Origin: Sitta carolinensis | Taxonomy: Eukaryota; Chordata; Aves; Passeriformes; Sittidae | Direction: 5' to 3' | NCBI GenBank assembly: GCA_032173965.1 | Contig: CM063287.1 | Location: 12,405,859-12,469,858 of the forward strand | DNA: 64,000 nucleotides | In this document: positions 13,544 to 26,300 of the stretch, one piece after another | Layout of the letters: the number at the start of each line of letters is the position of its first letter | Numbering within the stretch: position 1 is the first letter of the stretch | Translations under genes and position numbers: made by a program | Notes under the pieces: model-generated | Seen by the model: the letters and a program-made list of their open reading frames with translations, nothing else | Databases searched by the model: none | Told to the model about the DNA's origin: nothing

Positions 13544-16500
13544 GATCTTTGTCACCTGTCTCAAGACTTTGGGTGAAAGGGTCTTAAAAGAAGACTCTTG
13601 CTTTTGTGGAGAGTAGCCTGCTAGGGCTATAAGTACTGCATATTTTCAGTAGTTAATCAAAAGAGCTTAAGTACTACAGATATAAAAAAGTATGTTCAGA
13701 TTTATTCAAGTCACTAGAAAAATTTGCTTGGAAACCTCATTTCAGAATGTTTTTTCTATCCTTCAGTAATATTTAAAATAATAAAGAAAGCAAAAGTCAA
13801 AGCATTTATATCAGTACTACTAGTAACTTTCACATTTTTCTTTAAAAATCTGTATGGCTGGACAACATTACAGCTACTGACATCAGTATGAGAACTTATG
13901 GTATATTAGATTACTTCAAGCTTACAAGTTTGGGTTTGGGTCAGTTAATAGAAAGTGTCCATCTGACTCCATGCACATTTTTCTTTCTTAACAACTGGTC
14001 CCTGATTGAAAACCTTATAATAGAATGGAGTTAACTGAGTAAGGCAAAATGCTCCAGACTTCCTATAGCACATGGATTCTCTTTTCAGCTCAGTACTATA
14101 CTTCATCCTTTGCTGTTATGTTTTATGCTGTGGTATGTCAAGTAATGGGAACCACATAGGCCAGACGTCACCGCATTACTGAGATGTTTAAAGCGTGAAA
14201 CTGCTGACATGTCTTTTGAGGAACAGGCCCCTTTGAAAAGCAGCACCTTCTTTCTGCTATCTGGTCATATTGTGTCTTCTAGTTACAGTAGTGTTTTCCT
14301 TACTTTGCCAGCTGAGAATATCTTTTTGGGACAATCGGTCAAGAAAATTAAGGAAACTAATACCATTTGTCTGCTTCGGATGCTAATATTGATTACAGAG
14401 GAATGGAGGTAAGAGAGGACCAATTCTCAAATTCCTTTGAAGAAAGAGGGAAATGCTTTATATTTCCAATGGGAAACATTCTTTATAGGCAGCAATTAAG
14501 AGAAATAATATTGTTTATATAGGCTGTCAGATAAAGTCCTCGGGAGCATATATTGAGCAATTGCTCAAAGCAGAGCACTTGTCATTAACCTGAGATGTGC
14601 TCTCTGGTTGGTGTGGCTTGTGTTGCACACGGAAGACTGAGCCTAAACTGGGGACATAAATTTTCTGACACTCTCCTGTTTTGAAGGTAACGTGGTCGAT
14701 AGCTGGGAGGAAGCCATGTGACTGAAAGCCGTAATTGCCTGCCTGGCACAGAAATACCATCTCTCTTTTGGTCAGAGGGATGCAGGGAGGGGGAAGCAGG
14801 CTGCAAAGAGTCAGAGATAAAGTAGCCAGGAGCAAGATCTTTGCCTGAGAGCTGGGGTGACTGGCCAGCTGGGACTGCCTTTTCTTTATCTCATATGGTA
14901 CCGGTACTCATGTACCATACTCTGGTGCTACAGCTCAGTTTTTCCCTAAATGTGGCAGCTGAAGAGAGATTAAAGATGCCACTATGTCAGGGGGTCTGCT
15001 GCTCCCCCCCAGAGCCTCGCTCATGCGGCAGAGTGATGCAAAAGTGGAGAGGGAAAGTGTGAGATGCTCCCTTGTGAACAGACCTGTCACAGCCACTTAG
15101 GCCTTATGTTAACAGCCCATCGACCACCTACTGCTTAGCACACAAGGATTAGCAGGCAACTCCCAGGAACCTGCATGGATTAAAGTTATACACCAGGAAT
15201 AATTCATAAAAAGCTGGTTTTCTCTTGACTGTGAAACCGCATGGGCTGGGTCAACAGCGAAGCCCACCTTGTAGCAAGAAGTGGAGTGCTAGGCTGGCAA
15301 AATCTGAAAGCCAGAAGAATAATTCAGAATGGGATTTCCACTGCTATTAATCAATTAAATTAATCACGGTTTAAAGGACATTAAATCAATGGATCAAGGT
15401 CTGTCTAAAATAAGCAAAAGCATTTTTACATGTAGGCTGGTAAGACTGTCTTTATGCTTATTATTACAAAATATATTTCAGTATGGCTGAAGCAGAGAGA
15501 AGATCTTGCCTGGAGGGAACATGCTGATGGCATAGTGCCTCAGCTGGATATTTTTTCTAGTAGAAATGTTCTTTACTTGAATAGAAAATGCACAAATCAG
15601 TAATGAAAAAAGTCCAGAAATTTAGCAATGAATAAGAATTGAGCTCCTACTTATTTTTGGCATCTAGCATGAGACCCCTTGAACTGCTTTCAGAGGAGTT
15701 TATAGCACTGTCTCTGACAGTGTCACAGATTTTGCATCCTGAAGTGAAGGTATCACAAGTCACTCTGGGAAACATTATGCTAATCATTAATGTTAAACCT
15801 GTAGAGACTCTGTCTCCATTTCAGAGGGTACCCAAACACAGCATGTTGTTTACCTTCAGAAAGTGATATTTTTGGTGGTACATCTTACCTTCACTAAAAA
15901 CATGGGTTGTTTAGGCTTTGCATGCAAGCAGCCACTTTCCCCCAGCTGTATCTGGTTGAGTCAGCATGCACTGTGTGCCACATGCAGACCTGGAGATATC
16001 ATAGGAACCCCACCCCTGCAGCCATGCTGTAATGCAAACCTCTTGGCATTTCTAAAAGAGCAGTCCCACATATCAAAGCATGCTTGTCTCAATTTGTGTT
16101 CAGATTTTCTCATCTGCTGTAACAGCTGTCCCTTAAGTAGCACAGAAGAGGCTCTGCAGACATATCCCACCATGGGAATTCTCCTCCAAGGGAAATCTTG
16201 CACTGTGGTAATTAACAGCTCACATGTTCAGAGTGATGCATGCCAGAAATATCAAGCTGGGGAGATGTTAAAGGAGCCCTGACAGGGAAAGCTGACTTGC
16301 TTCAGATTCGGGTGTGGGACAGCACACGTGTAACTCTTCTACATAACTCTTTTACACATGCCTATGCACAGGAGTTACACAGGAAGATGTACAAATTGGG
16401 TGTCTGAATGGAACTGAGAATTGGTATTCTTAATGGCTTGGCTTCGATTTGTTCTGTTCCTTTGTGTAACTTACCTGGCTGTCTCATTATTTTCCAACTG

Positions 16501-16686
16501 TGAGTGAGAGAAAGAATATTTCTCATATTTTACTTTTCTACAGATGTTGAGGTGACAGCTTGGATCCATGAAATCTCTGCTAGAACTTTACTGAAAGCTG
16601 TAGGGCAGGGGGTCTAATTTCAGGATGACCTCAACTCCTGTGTCATACTTTTCTTTTGATAAGCAAGTGGTGCCGGGGTTTTTTAT

Positions 16687-16688
<2 letters not shown>

Positions 16689-16719
<31 letters not shown>

Positions 16720-16729
16720 CTATTTTTTA
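16689..16729. repeat. Poly-T tract (41 T)
   Basis: Uninterrupted run of 41 T, the longest homopolymer in the window. It could be the reverse complement of an old poly-A tail, but no retrogene is recognised on its left side; length is likely polymorphic or affected by sequencing. Confidence 0.9.
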
Positions 16730-17674
16730 CTCTGTTCAGAAGCCATTGTCATAGCAACTTCCCCTTGAGTCGTTTTTAGGTGGTTACTATACAACCTCAG
16801 GGCTATCTATATAACTGCTCTGATTTTACCTGAAAAATTAAATGACTCTTAGCTTTAGGGAATAAATAAATATCATCTAAAAAAGCATATTTTTATGCTC
16901 ACACACTGTAAAAGGCACTACAGTTTCTACTGTGATATGATAAATAACCAAGTAGGACAGTCTCATTTAGAAAGACTTTATAGCCCAGAGTTAATAATTT
17001 TTATTTTGAATTTTTGCTTTTCAAGAAAGGGACTGTAATTGAAATATAGTTATATCTCAAAAAAATAAAATGCATGATACAAAAATCTAATAAAGGCCAA
17101 AAACCTGAGCAGTTCTCAAAATAGAACAACCATCACCCTAAAACAGTCCAAAGGCTCAGAGCACTTAAAGCAGCTTGTCAAATTCAAGAGTTCTCCTCCT
17201 GTCTCCCCATCTATTGCTACTGCAGCTGCAGCTGTTCCTGCAAAAGTTTCCTTCTGCAGAAGTTAGTTTTAATACCAGTTGGAAAAGGAGACTAAAATAT
17301 TTTCTCTATGATCAGTCTAGATGAATTTCACACCTCTCTAACAGAACCAGCTAGGCCAACAGCAGTGAAGTCACACTTAATCCTTGTTTTGAGGATTTAA
17401 GGGAAACATAAACCCTGGGCTGATTCTCAGCTGAAGAATAAACGCCGGGCAAAATCCGTCCTTTTCCTTCAGCCGCGGGGCAGCCCTGCACTGGACAGGG
17501 GGTAGCGAAGGGGGAGCACGGCTCAGAGCTGGCCGGTCCTCGGCGCTGACAGGGCAGGGGCGTCCCGGGCACCGCTTACCCCGAGGGCCCCCGCATGCCT
17601 CTCCAGGCTAATGGGCCTGACAGCTAATTAGAGCTCCCGAGCCCCCAGCACAGAATAAACACATCTATTCTCCG

Positions 17675-17683
17675 CCTTTTATA
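17675..17683 (-). promoter_or_regulatory. TATA box, minus strand
   Basis: On the minus strand the sequence reads TATAAAAGG with GC-rich flanks on both sides, a textbook core TATA element. The expected start would be about 25-30 bases further left, near 17650. A good splice donor (GGG|GTAAGC) follows at 17579 on the same strand, so a short first exon of roughly 70 bases can be imagined. There is no transcript evidence in the sequence itself. Confidence 0.4.
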
Positions 17684-17845
17684 TCTCCGTGTTGGTGAAG
17701 CCTGCTCGTGTCACATAGATTGCGGTGCCTCGTTGCTCGTGTTACCCATAGGGCTGCCCCGAGCGCACGGTAATGCCTCTTCTAGTGCTAGCAGGCACCT
17801 GAATTGCACAGTTTAAGTCACTGCAGGGTTAACTCGGGTCATCCC

Positions 17846-17863
17846 AATGGGAGCGCTCCCATT
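17846..17863. repeat. 18-bp perfect palindrome
   Basis: AATGGGAGCGCTCCCATT equals its own reverse complement. It sits in the CpG-rich patch, 163 bases from the minus-strand TATA box, and may be a dimeric transcription-factor site. Confidence 0.85.
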
Positions 17864-20216
17864 TATTCAGAGGTGTGGTTAAAGGGTTGAACTAAAACAA
17901 TTATTATTATTATTAAGTGGAAAGACACACGTATGGAAGACTGTTTGCTGAGCGACTGTTCCAGTGAAGTTTTGAACTGGATGCAATAAAAAGGGGATAG
18001 CTGCTAAAAACGATGACTGAAATTATATTTTAATTCATAGGAAAATGAAAACATGAGTAGCTGATTCATGAGTTGCAGAAAGAATAACCTTAATACAGCT
18101 GAGCTGATTCTTCTGCACATTATGAATAAAGCTGCCAAGTTTTACTCTATACTGGTGAAAAACAACCATTGTCTTCACTGTTATTAGACAATACAATTAT
18201 TAAAATTAAAAAAGAACAAAACAAACAAAAACCCTCCCTCCAACCCCCCAAAAAATTATTCATCAATTTATTCATAATCGAGCTGTACTTTTCCAGGTCT
18301 GAAGAGGATACCTGTAAAGGAAAAGGCTGACCTGAGGTCTCCATATCCAGTTTTCATGCCAAAGCATAGAAGATGTGATGCAGTGCTATAATACATATTT
18401 GTTAGTTTGAATTGAGTGCCAGAAAGTTTTTTGGCAAATGTGGCAATCTGTTTCTTCTGTGGCTGATCTCCACTCTGAACAGAATGACACAGGCATTGCA
18501 GGCTATTTTATAGGCTATTTTCTTCTGTTTCTGGGTTCAGTTTTGCCTTACTGGGAGGCTTCAGACATGTAACATCTCTTGGGCTATGTCTGTGCAGTAA
18601 GTATGGCTATTCTTTCTTATTCAATTAATTACTTTGAAGAATAGATGAAAAAAATTACCTTTTTAGGTGTAATTTTATTTCCACAAGTGAAAATGCCACC
18701 GTGTTGTAAGCTACTGTTGGTATATAAATGATCACAAACAGTGCAGCCTGTACCTTAGCTGTTTATGAAAGATTTCGGATACCACAATGACAAACATCAC
18801 AGAAAATATTAGTTACAAACCCATAGGACTTTGTATGGGTAGAGAAAACAATATCATAAAGTATCATTTCTAAAGTATCCAATTTCCTAAGTAAGTTTGT
18901 GGAAAGAAAAGGAAATGCAAAATAGAGCTTTTTGGATGGATGGTAGTTACAAAGCACTTCAGTGTCTGGTCCAATGAGATTGATCCTGATAAGGACATCC
19001 AAGTCCCATTATAGTACAAACAGCTAACAGCATCTAGATAAATTTTATATGCAGGTACATCTAATGCATCATTCCAATCAGGATTCTAGGAAGAAATACT
19101 TAGCAAAAATCCTTATTTATCAGGGATGCAAAAACTCAGGCGAGGAGGGAAGAATTAAATGACTTTTTATGGAAAAAGAAAACCCCAAACTTCTTGTTTC
19201 AAAGGCAACTACTACAATTAAGTATGAAACAGCATCTTTCATGCCAGCAATTCACTCTGCATGAGTTCACTTGGCCAGAAAAGTGCAGTTTGTTCTTAAA
19301 ACAAATTCTTCTAGAGCTAGAATGTTCAATCTGGGAAGATTTCAGCAACGTGTTCATAGGGTAAAGAGTTGCTAAGGTTAATAGGAGCTTTTGAGAAACA
19401 GGAAAAAGAAAAATACCATTTTCTTAGGCAATTGTTTCATTCACAAAAACAGAGATAAGAAGCATGCATAAGAACCCTGGGGATAAAGGATGAAGTCGTG
19501 ATCCAGAAAGCATTTTAAGCCTTTTATAGGGGAAAAATTATCCTAGCTTTCCCTAAATTAGTAGGCAGGAGTTCCCCACTTGAATTAGTAGGCCCGGTTC
19601 ATTCTACCACTGCAAGAAGTAGGGTAGGTGATATTCAAAAACCTCTTCTTTCATATTGCATGACTCTTCCTCTTGGATGTGTTTCTACAGGATTTTCAGT
19701 TCCCAGTCATAGGATCATCACATAGACTATGTGCCCCACATCCTTTAATACAAGATTCCATTGTTTCTAATGACATATCAGCTGTTATGCATTTAACCAG
19801 TTCCTAAGGAAATGAAGCATGTTTAGTGTGTCCTCTTCTCGTGTAATACAGCATATTATTGATTTTTACCTACTAAACCAAAACCACTGTCTTTAGATTA
19901 CATATGTAAAGAATGAGCAGGCCTGAAATTAAATAAAATTTTTAGTGAATTTCCCTTACTAAAAGTAGTAGATGCATATTTCAATATTTTACATGTCATT
20001 CTTAAATTACATTAGTTTTTAGACTACATTTCACAGTCCATATGATTATCCCATTATAATTTCATTCTCATGGAAAATGGTAAAATGCTTATGATTTATG
20101 CTTATATAAGCCTTTTATTAAGTGGCTTTATCTCCAATTGAGGGAAAAGAAAAATATGTTTCATATATACAGGAGGATTCTGGGGATTCATTTCAGGGCC
20201 TGTCATCAACCTGGTA

Positions 20217-20217
<1 letters not shown>

Positions 20218-20295
<78 letters not shown>

Positions 20296-20336
20296 TAATA
20301 ATAAGTGTTATTATTATTATTATTACTACTATTATT
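20218..20336. repeat. AAT/TTA compound inverted microsatellite
   Basis: About 29 AAT-type triplets (with one extra A near 20291) run to 20304, then GTG, then six TTA triplets and degenerate CTA/TTA units to 20336. Because TTA is the complement orientation of TAA, 20291-20304 and 20308-20321 form a perfect 14-bp stem around a 3-base loop, and more of the repeat can pair in shifted registers. The polyisoleucine frame crossing it is an artefact. Confidence 0.95.
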
Positions 20337-23300
20337 CCTCCAGAGATTCTGCAGTGCTCAATTCATAAACAAAACCCTCAAAATTTCATGCCAGAGATAT
20401 TAAAGGAAGCAGTCTCTATGCCTACCTCATTAGAAGGAGTTGCTCAAGAACATGTTGTCCTTCCATACAGATTGCCCCTGTAAGGCTGCCAATGTCAGCA
20501 CGACCTTGGGTGCATCTGGCATGCTTGTGACTGTAGCCTTGATACATTTTCTTGTGTGCATTTGCTCATGAGTAGAAAAAAAATTCTAACATTATTTTTG
20601 TGAGTTTGCTCCCTTTGCTTCTTGCATTATATAAAAACAATCAGCTGGAATCAGGAGACAAAAAATCTACAGGATTTTTTCCTGATAATTGAGTTAATAT
20701 TGAAAATCAATTTTTTTTTTGTCTGAGAATTCAGGTCTTGAATGTATTGAATAGGTCAAAAAATAAATTCCTTTAATTATATTAGCTAAACAAAATAAGG
20801 ATTTGGAAACAGTACTTGTATGGGTTTTCAGGACCTGTTATTTTACTATCTCAGTGTACGAATGTCTTTCAGATACTTTTCTTGAAGTGTTTCTTCAGGA
20901 TTTGAGTGCCTGTGGTACTGGTGGTTGCTTGCACTGAATTATTTCCTAGTTCACAAGGTGGTCAGCGACAGATTTCTTCTCACTTCTGCTCTGAATATCA
21001 TTGCAGTAGGCTCAAATGCTCAATTTTGTGCAAGAGTGATTCCCTATTAAGAGTGTTGACTCTGTCCAACAGATCTTGTGATCCTTCCTTTAATGGCTGC
21101 TATTGTCTTTTGTCACCTCCTATTTGTTTTTAATCTGTTTAATGTATGCCTTATCCTGCAGTGCTCCCAAAGCTAATAGTTTATGAGACATCTTAATGTA
21201 GTAGGGCTACATGACTTGCATATATCTACTAAAATGGTGACCTGTTGCATATTGCCTTCAAAATCTAATAAGCATTCAACTTAGTTTCTCAGCCAGCTGG
21301 CAGACCTTTGTGATTTCATTCTGATTTTATGATGAAACACTGATGCAAAGGAGTGATAACTAAAGCTAGCTAAACTGAGATAACAAAACTGAACCTAAGA
21401 ATCAAAGGTGAAGCAAAGGTTTCTATAGAGTGACCCAAAAAAACATAAAGAAAATTAGTGTGATGGCAGCCAAGCTGCTGCCTTTGTTTTCACATTTGTT
21501 CTGATCACAAGCCAGAAAAGGTCTGAGCATTGACATTGTTTAGTGTCACTGTCCATGGGGGTATCTGGAGTTTCCATGAAATCATTTCTGTGGTCAAGAC
21601 ATGGAAGTTGAAATTATGAACCCTGACTCCAAGGCCTCTGTTGGAGCTCTAGAAGCAATCCTCCAAATGGAACCCATTCCTCCCATGGAGGAGGGAACCA
21701 ATAAGTATGCATGATCTGCAAAGCTTACATTGTAAAATGTGTGAAAAGGAGAACAACCAGTTGACTTAACAGATATTTTCCCTTCTCACTTTTGTGTTTA
21801 ACGAGAAAATGATAAATAATCTTTCTTAGCAATCCTATTTTTCATATACACATGCTACTCCAGGAAAGAACCAGAGATACTCTTCAAAAATAGAGAAGAT
21901 GAGAACTTTGTGACCAATGATATCCAGTAGGTAATGCCTGGAATATTACGTCCTCTTTTTTCAAAAGGTAATGGAAGTAAGCATAATGATAAATGAAGAA
22001 AAAAGAAGTCATGCCTTGCTCAAAAATGTTAATTTGTCCAAAGAGAGTATTTCAAACATGAGCCCCTGAGAGAGCAGGCACATGTGCATTTCAATCAGAG
22101 TTGAACAGTTAATCAGAGAACTGATTGTGTGAAGCTCAACCCTGTGCTCATCTGCTGGAAGGCTGCCTCCCTAGCTCAACCTGGGCATGGAGGCTATGGC
22201 TTCTGAACCTGTCAGTCACAAGACTTACAGCTAACCTAGCTCCCAGCCCCAGAATGCTCCAGCCAGGACTCCTGATAGGCTCAACCTTGCAGGTTTCACA
22301 GAGCAACTTCTAATACAGAATGCTGTCATTCACAGTGGCACTTCCCTGACTTAGTAAAGGCAGGGAGGAAATGTACTGTAATTTTGAATTTCGATTTTCT
22401 GAGTTGTCTAAGTCATCAAACAATTCTTATTGGGATAAATAACAGCAATCAGATTTCTTTTTACCCCAAAAGGGAAATTGATGTAATTCATGTCAGACAG
22501 TGAGACTGTGCTTTGCTGTGTAATGGGAAGGTGATGTTGGATTTGAGATTTGGTGAATGCAGTCTAAGTTTATCAAATGGTTTACCAAATTGAATACCTC
22601 TACAGGCACCATCTTTTTGGACAGTGATATTATTTGCTTTGGAATTGAAAGCAAGACAAGTCCAGATTTGCCATTGTTTTTAACATTGATCTGTAAACTA
22701 ATGTGGTCTAGAGTCAGGAAAAAGGAATTGCCAAGATATTAAGGAGATAACAGCTCTTAATAAGATTGATTTAATTCAGCCCTGTCACAAGATAACTTTC
22801 TTAAAACCTCCTGGCAGTCAGACGTATCCAAGGACAAGTCAATTTGTTTTAATGCACATGGAGTAAGGAAGAAACTAGTGTCTCTTGTGGGAAGGAGTGA
22901 GCTATCTGAGAAAAAAAAAAGTGATGTAATTAATTTCCAAATTCCCCTACAAGACTGAACTGTTATACACCTGCTGAATTTTGTGCACCTCTCAGACTTA
23001 GCACTTTTCCTTTCCCTTTTCCCCCTCACTCCATCTGTTCGTATAGCACCTGTACTTCTATGCCTCACTGACTCTCCATCTGTTTCCATAATTTGTATCT
23101 TTCTCCTCTGCTCATGGCCCTTGAAATTTATAATAGAAGTAGGGAGACATTAGGAATGAATGCCTCAACATGTTCATCTGACAAAGTCTTTACACTAATG
23201 CTTTCAGTTCCTGCCTGCTGCAGGAACTCAAGCCTGTTCCTGCCACTTCAGGGCAGCTTTAGACGATTTCTAATAGCCCACCATCTGGTTCCTATAAGAA

Positions 23301-26300
23301 GTTAAACCTCATTTTCACCCAGCTGCTGCTGCTGATGCAATTTGTACCTTTGTCCATGCTCATTCTTCATTAGAGAGTACGATCCAGCAGCAGGATTGCT
23401 GTAGACCACTGTGACCTGGTTTCTTTCTGCCAATGACTGGCTGGCTTAGCTCATGCTATACTGACAAAGTAGGTTTCAGTCCCAGCTGGATGTTACTAGC
23501 CTGCAGAAAAAAAAAGGTATTTTCTTTCTGTGTTGATATTGGCCACTTAGGAACTTTACTCTCACCCCTCACTTTCTTTCACAACTGACAAATTAAGAAG
23601 GAATTAAAAAGCTGCCATTCAGTGTGAAATACAATGCCAGAAATTGATCCTGTAGTATATTAAAACTACAACACATTAAGTGAAGATATATTTGCATTCA
23701 TGTCTTTAGTTGCAAAACTCAAAAAACACGCACACATAGGCATATTTCTGCCAATGCCATTAAAGCAACCCACACACTCATGTTCTACATTACAATACTT
23801 CAGAAGGAAAGAGAAGCTGCATAAATGGATAGTATTAAGCCCTTCAGAACCTCAGAACTCCAACCATATTTTAATACATATGATCTTAAACAAAGTCCAG
23901 CAATTGTTAATTATACGGTGGCACTCTGAGTTCGCTGGCCTCATGAGAGTTAGTTTGTGCTCCTATATCATGTATGATCTGGTATGATGAATGTTTGGTT
24001 ACAGCTGTTGAGCTCCTGCTGGAAAATTGAGGGTTTTTCCCTTTTAAAAAGACTGATGCAGGACTCATGAAAACTAGCAGAGGTGCAGATTATAACACCA
24101 TTGTTGTTGGGGTGAAACCAAGCTTGATCACCAAGCAGCTGTTTTCCAAACTAAAAGTCATAGCCATTTCTCATTGTACGCTCTGTCAATCAACTGATTA
24201 TCAAAATGGAAAATCTTCAAGAGTTATTATTCCAAAGGTCTGAGCCTCTCTGCCATTTTTAGTTTATCATAATGCAATTCAATCTGTCAGTGAATGTCAC
24301 TTTGGTCATGTACACTTTGCTTGTAATGCTTTCAGTGTAACAAAATATAGTCACTCCCACCATTTCTTAATCTTCTGCTGGTATTCAGGCCATTTTAAGA
24401 AGGTGACCTAGTATCATTCTCTCAGGCATTCAGTTAATCTGCTGCAAAAGAACTTTAAATAAGTAGCTGGTCTTGTCTGTTTTATTGGAGAAGACATACA
24501 GCTTTGCACAAATCCCTGTGCTGGATACCTGAGACATAACCTGGAAAGATATGTGCTTATATATTACTAATAAGTCATACTTCGAGCTTTTAAAGGACCT
24601 TTCACCTAATGCTCTAACCCCCCCCACAATACCCTTTGCACAGAAGTAAACACAGGAACCACGGTACAAGGAACTTGCTCAAGGTCACAGAGCAAAGGCT
24701 GCATGTGCATCTTAGCCTAGTGATTCTGCTTTAATAACTCAGCTACAATCCCAAACCCTCAGAAAACAAGCAAACAAATTATATAGTCATTGTCTATGGT
24801 CTGGTAGGACTGGCTGGAAGTGATGTATCCTTTGGACAACTGCAAAATAACCACACTCAGGTGTGTAAGTTTAAAACTCACTTTAATTTTTATGGAATTA
24901 TAACAGTAATGAAATGAGATTGAACTCAAATGAATAATGAGTTCTAAATTGAGAAATGGTGTGATAATGCTTTCCATGGTTCAATTAGTCAGCCATCTGT
25001 AGTACTTTCTACTAATAGTTACATTGCCTGGTTTAGAAGAGATTTAAACGCCTCTGTCTAGTTTTCAAGAACATGTACCCATTATACAAGAGATATTAGG
25101 CGTCACAGGGAAAATATAACAGGAAATGGTGTGTGCATTGACCCACATCCAATGGATCTAAGTTTAATATGAAGACAGTCTGATATTCAAAATTTTAACT
25201 GGGAAAAAAAACCCCAAATCTGATTGCAGCTGAAATGACCATGCATTTCCTCTGTAACAACTACTTCAAAACCCTATCTCAGACTGGAATATCTTTTTGC
25301 CTTCAGTGGCCATTTTCTTCATGAAGCCCCTGTCTGGATGCTGCCTGATGTGTTCCTATTCAGCACGGCTGAGGGTAGGACTGTCTTCTGTCACACTGTA
25401 GAAGCATTTGAAAGCACTGATTCCTCACATACAGCTTTATCCTCAGTAAGGGATATTTTTTCCTTCATATCTTGAATTCATAAGCATGTCATTCTTCATC
25501 AAGGAGAGTTTAAAAAGCTACAGAACTGGGATATTTTTATTATTCTTAGACTGGGACAACAAGATGAGGTGTCTCTGTGCTGCAAAATTGGTCCAAGGCA
25601 AGAACTGGTTAACATAGTTTTGAAGAAGCTGGAGCAAGCTGAAGAAGATAAAGCAAATCTGTTCTGATTGTCCAAAGAAGAAATAGTTCTACCTCTAGTA
25701 TTTCCTGAAACCTGATAATATTCCAGAGAACACTGAAGAGATGACACTCAATGTTTAAAAATGGCCAATACTAAATTTATTAGAGTCTGGCAGGCAGGAA
25801 TTTTTTTCTCAAAAGAAAAGGTAAAACACTAAGGAAGGTTGGTTGTATATTTTACTTTGAGTTACAAAGCACTTTCTGTACCATCCAGGAAAAAAGGCAG
25901 TAGAAACTCTCTTTTTTGAGAAGACAAGTTGACATAATCTACATCCTTACTGATAGTGATAAACCCATGGTAAACCCATTACTTTGTGATTCATGCAATG
26001 CACACAGAAGTGTGTTGCATTGACACATCAATCAGGATTTAAACACATCCTAATTAGTTGCCAGTGGCTGTCACTGAAAGGGTACTAACCTGATTCACAA
26101 TGAATGAACTATGTTGCCTAAATATTGTCTATGAAAATAGTATTTATTTATATTAATGTCAACCTGCCCTTGACAAGCTTTTGTTGCCCTATGCCTCTGT
26201 TGCAGTTAGTTAATAATTTACTCATAATTTCTTGCCTATAAGAAGCTGAATCTTTCATCAAACAAAAGATGAAGTGTTTTATGAATGCTTTTTTATACAA

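Larger units (their letters stand above)
1..17430. other. Gene-free upstream flank, distal
   Basis: No coding region, RNA gene or recognisable transposon was found. Reading frames are short (139 codons at most, 15863-16282 plus) and show no domain or conserved motif. The DNA is AT-rich with few CpGs. It holds A tracts at 499-518 and 868-888, an alternating purine-pyrimidine tract at 8191-8223, an A/C-rich stretch at 13447-13543 and a run of 41 T at 16689-16729. The rest is apparently unique intergenic DNA; degraded old repeats would not be visible by eye. Confidence 0.8.
17431..17900. promoter_or_regulatory. Isolated CpG-rich patch, candidate promoter or enhancer
   Basis: Within otherwise AT-rich flank this 470-base segment is GC-rich and CpG-dense, especially at 17441-17597. 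It holds a TAATTA homeodomain core near 17625, a TATA box in minus orientation at 17675-17683, a minus-strand splice donor at 17579, an 18-bp perfect palindrome at 17846-17863 and a TGTGGT (RUNX-type) core near 17874. It lies about 19 kb upstream of the KCNMA1 start codon. It may be a distal regulatory element or the promoter of an unannotated non-coding transcript. No protein is recognised. Confidence 0.5.

Noticed and set aside
15863..16282. 139-codon plus-strand frame, Cys-rich
   Set aside because: No signal peptide-plus-domain pattern or known family; composition and overlapping minus-strand frame suggest chance.
20138..20368. Frame with a polyisoleucine stretch
   Set aside because: It is the translation of the AAT microsatellite.
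22757..23089. 110-codon minus-strand frame
   Set aside because: No recognisable protein features; unremarkable local composition.
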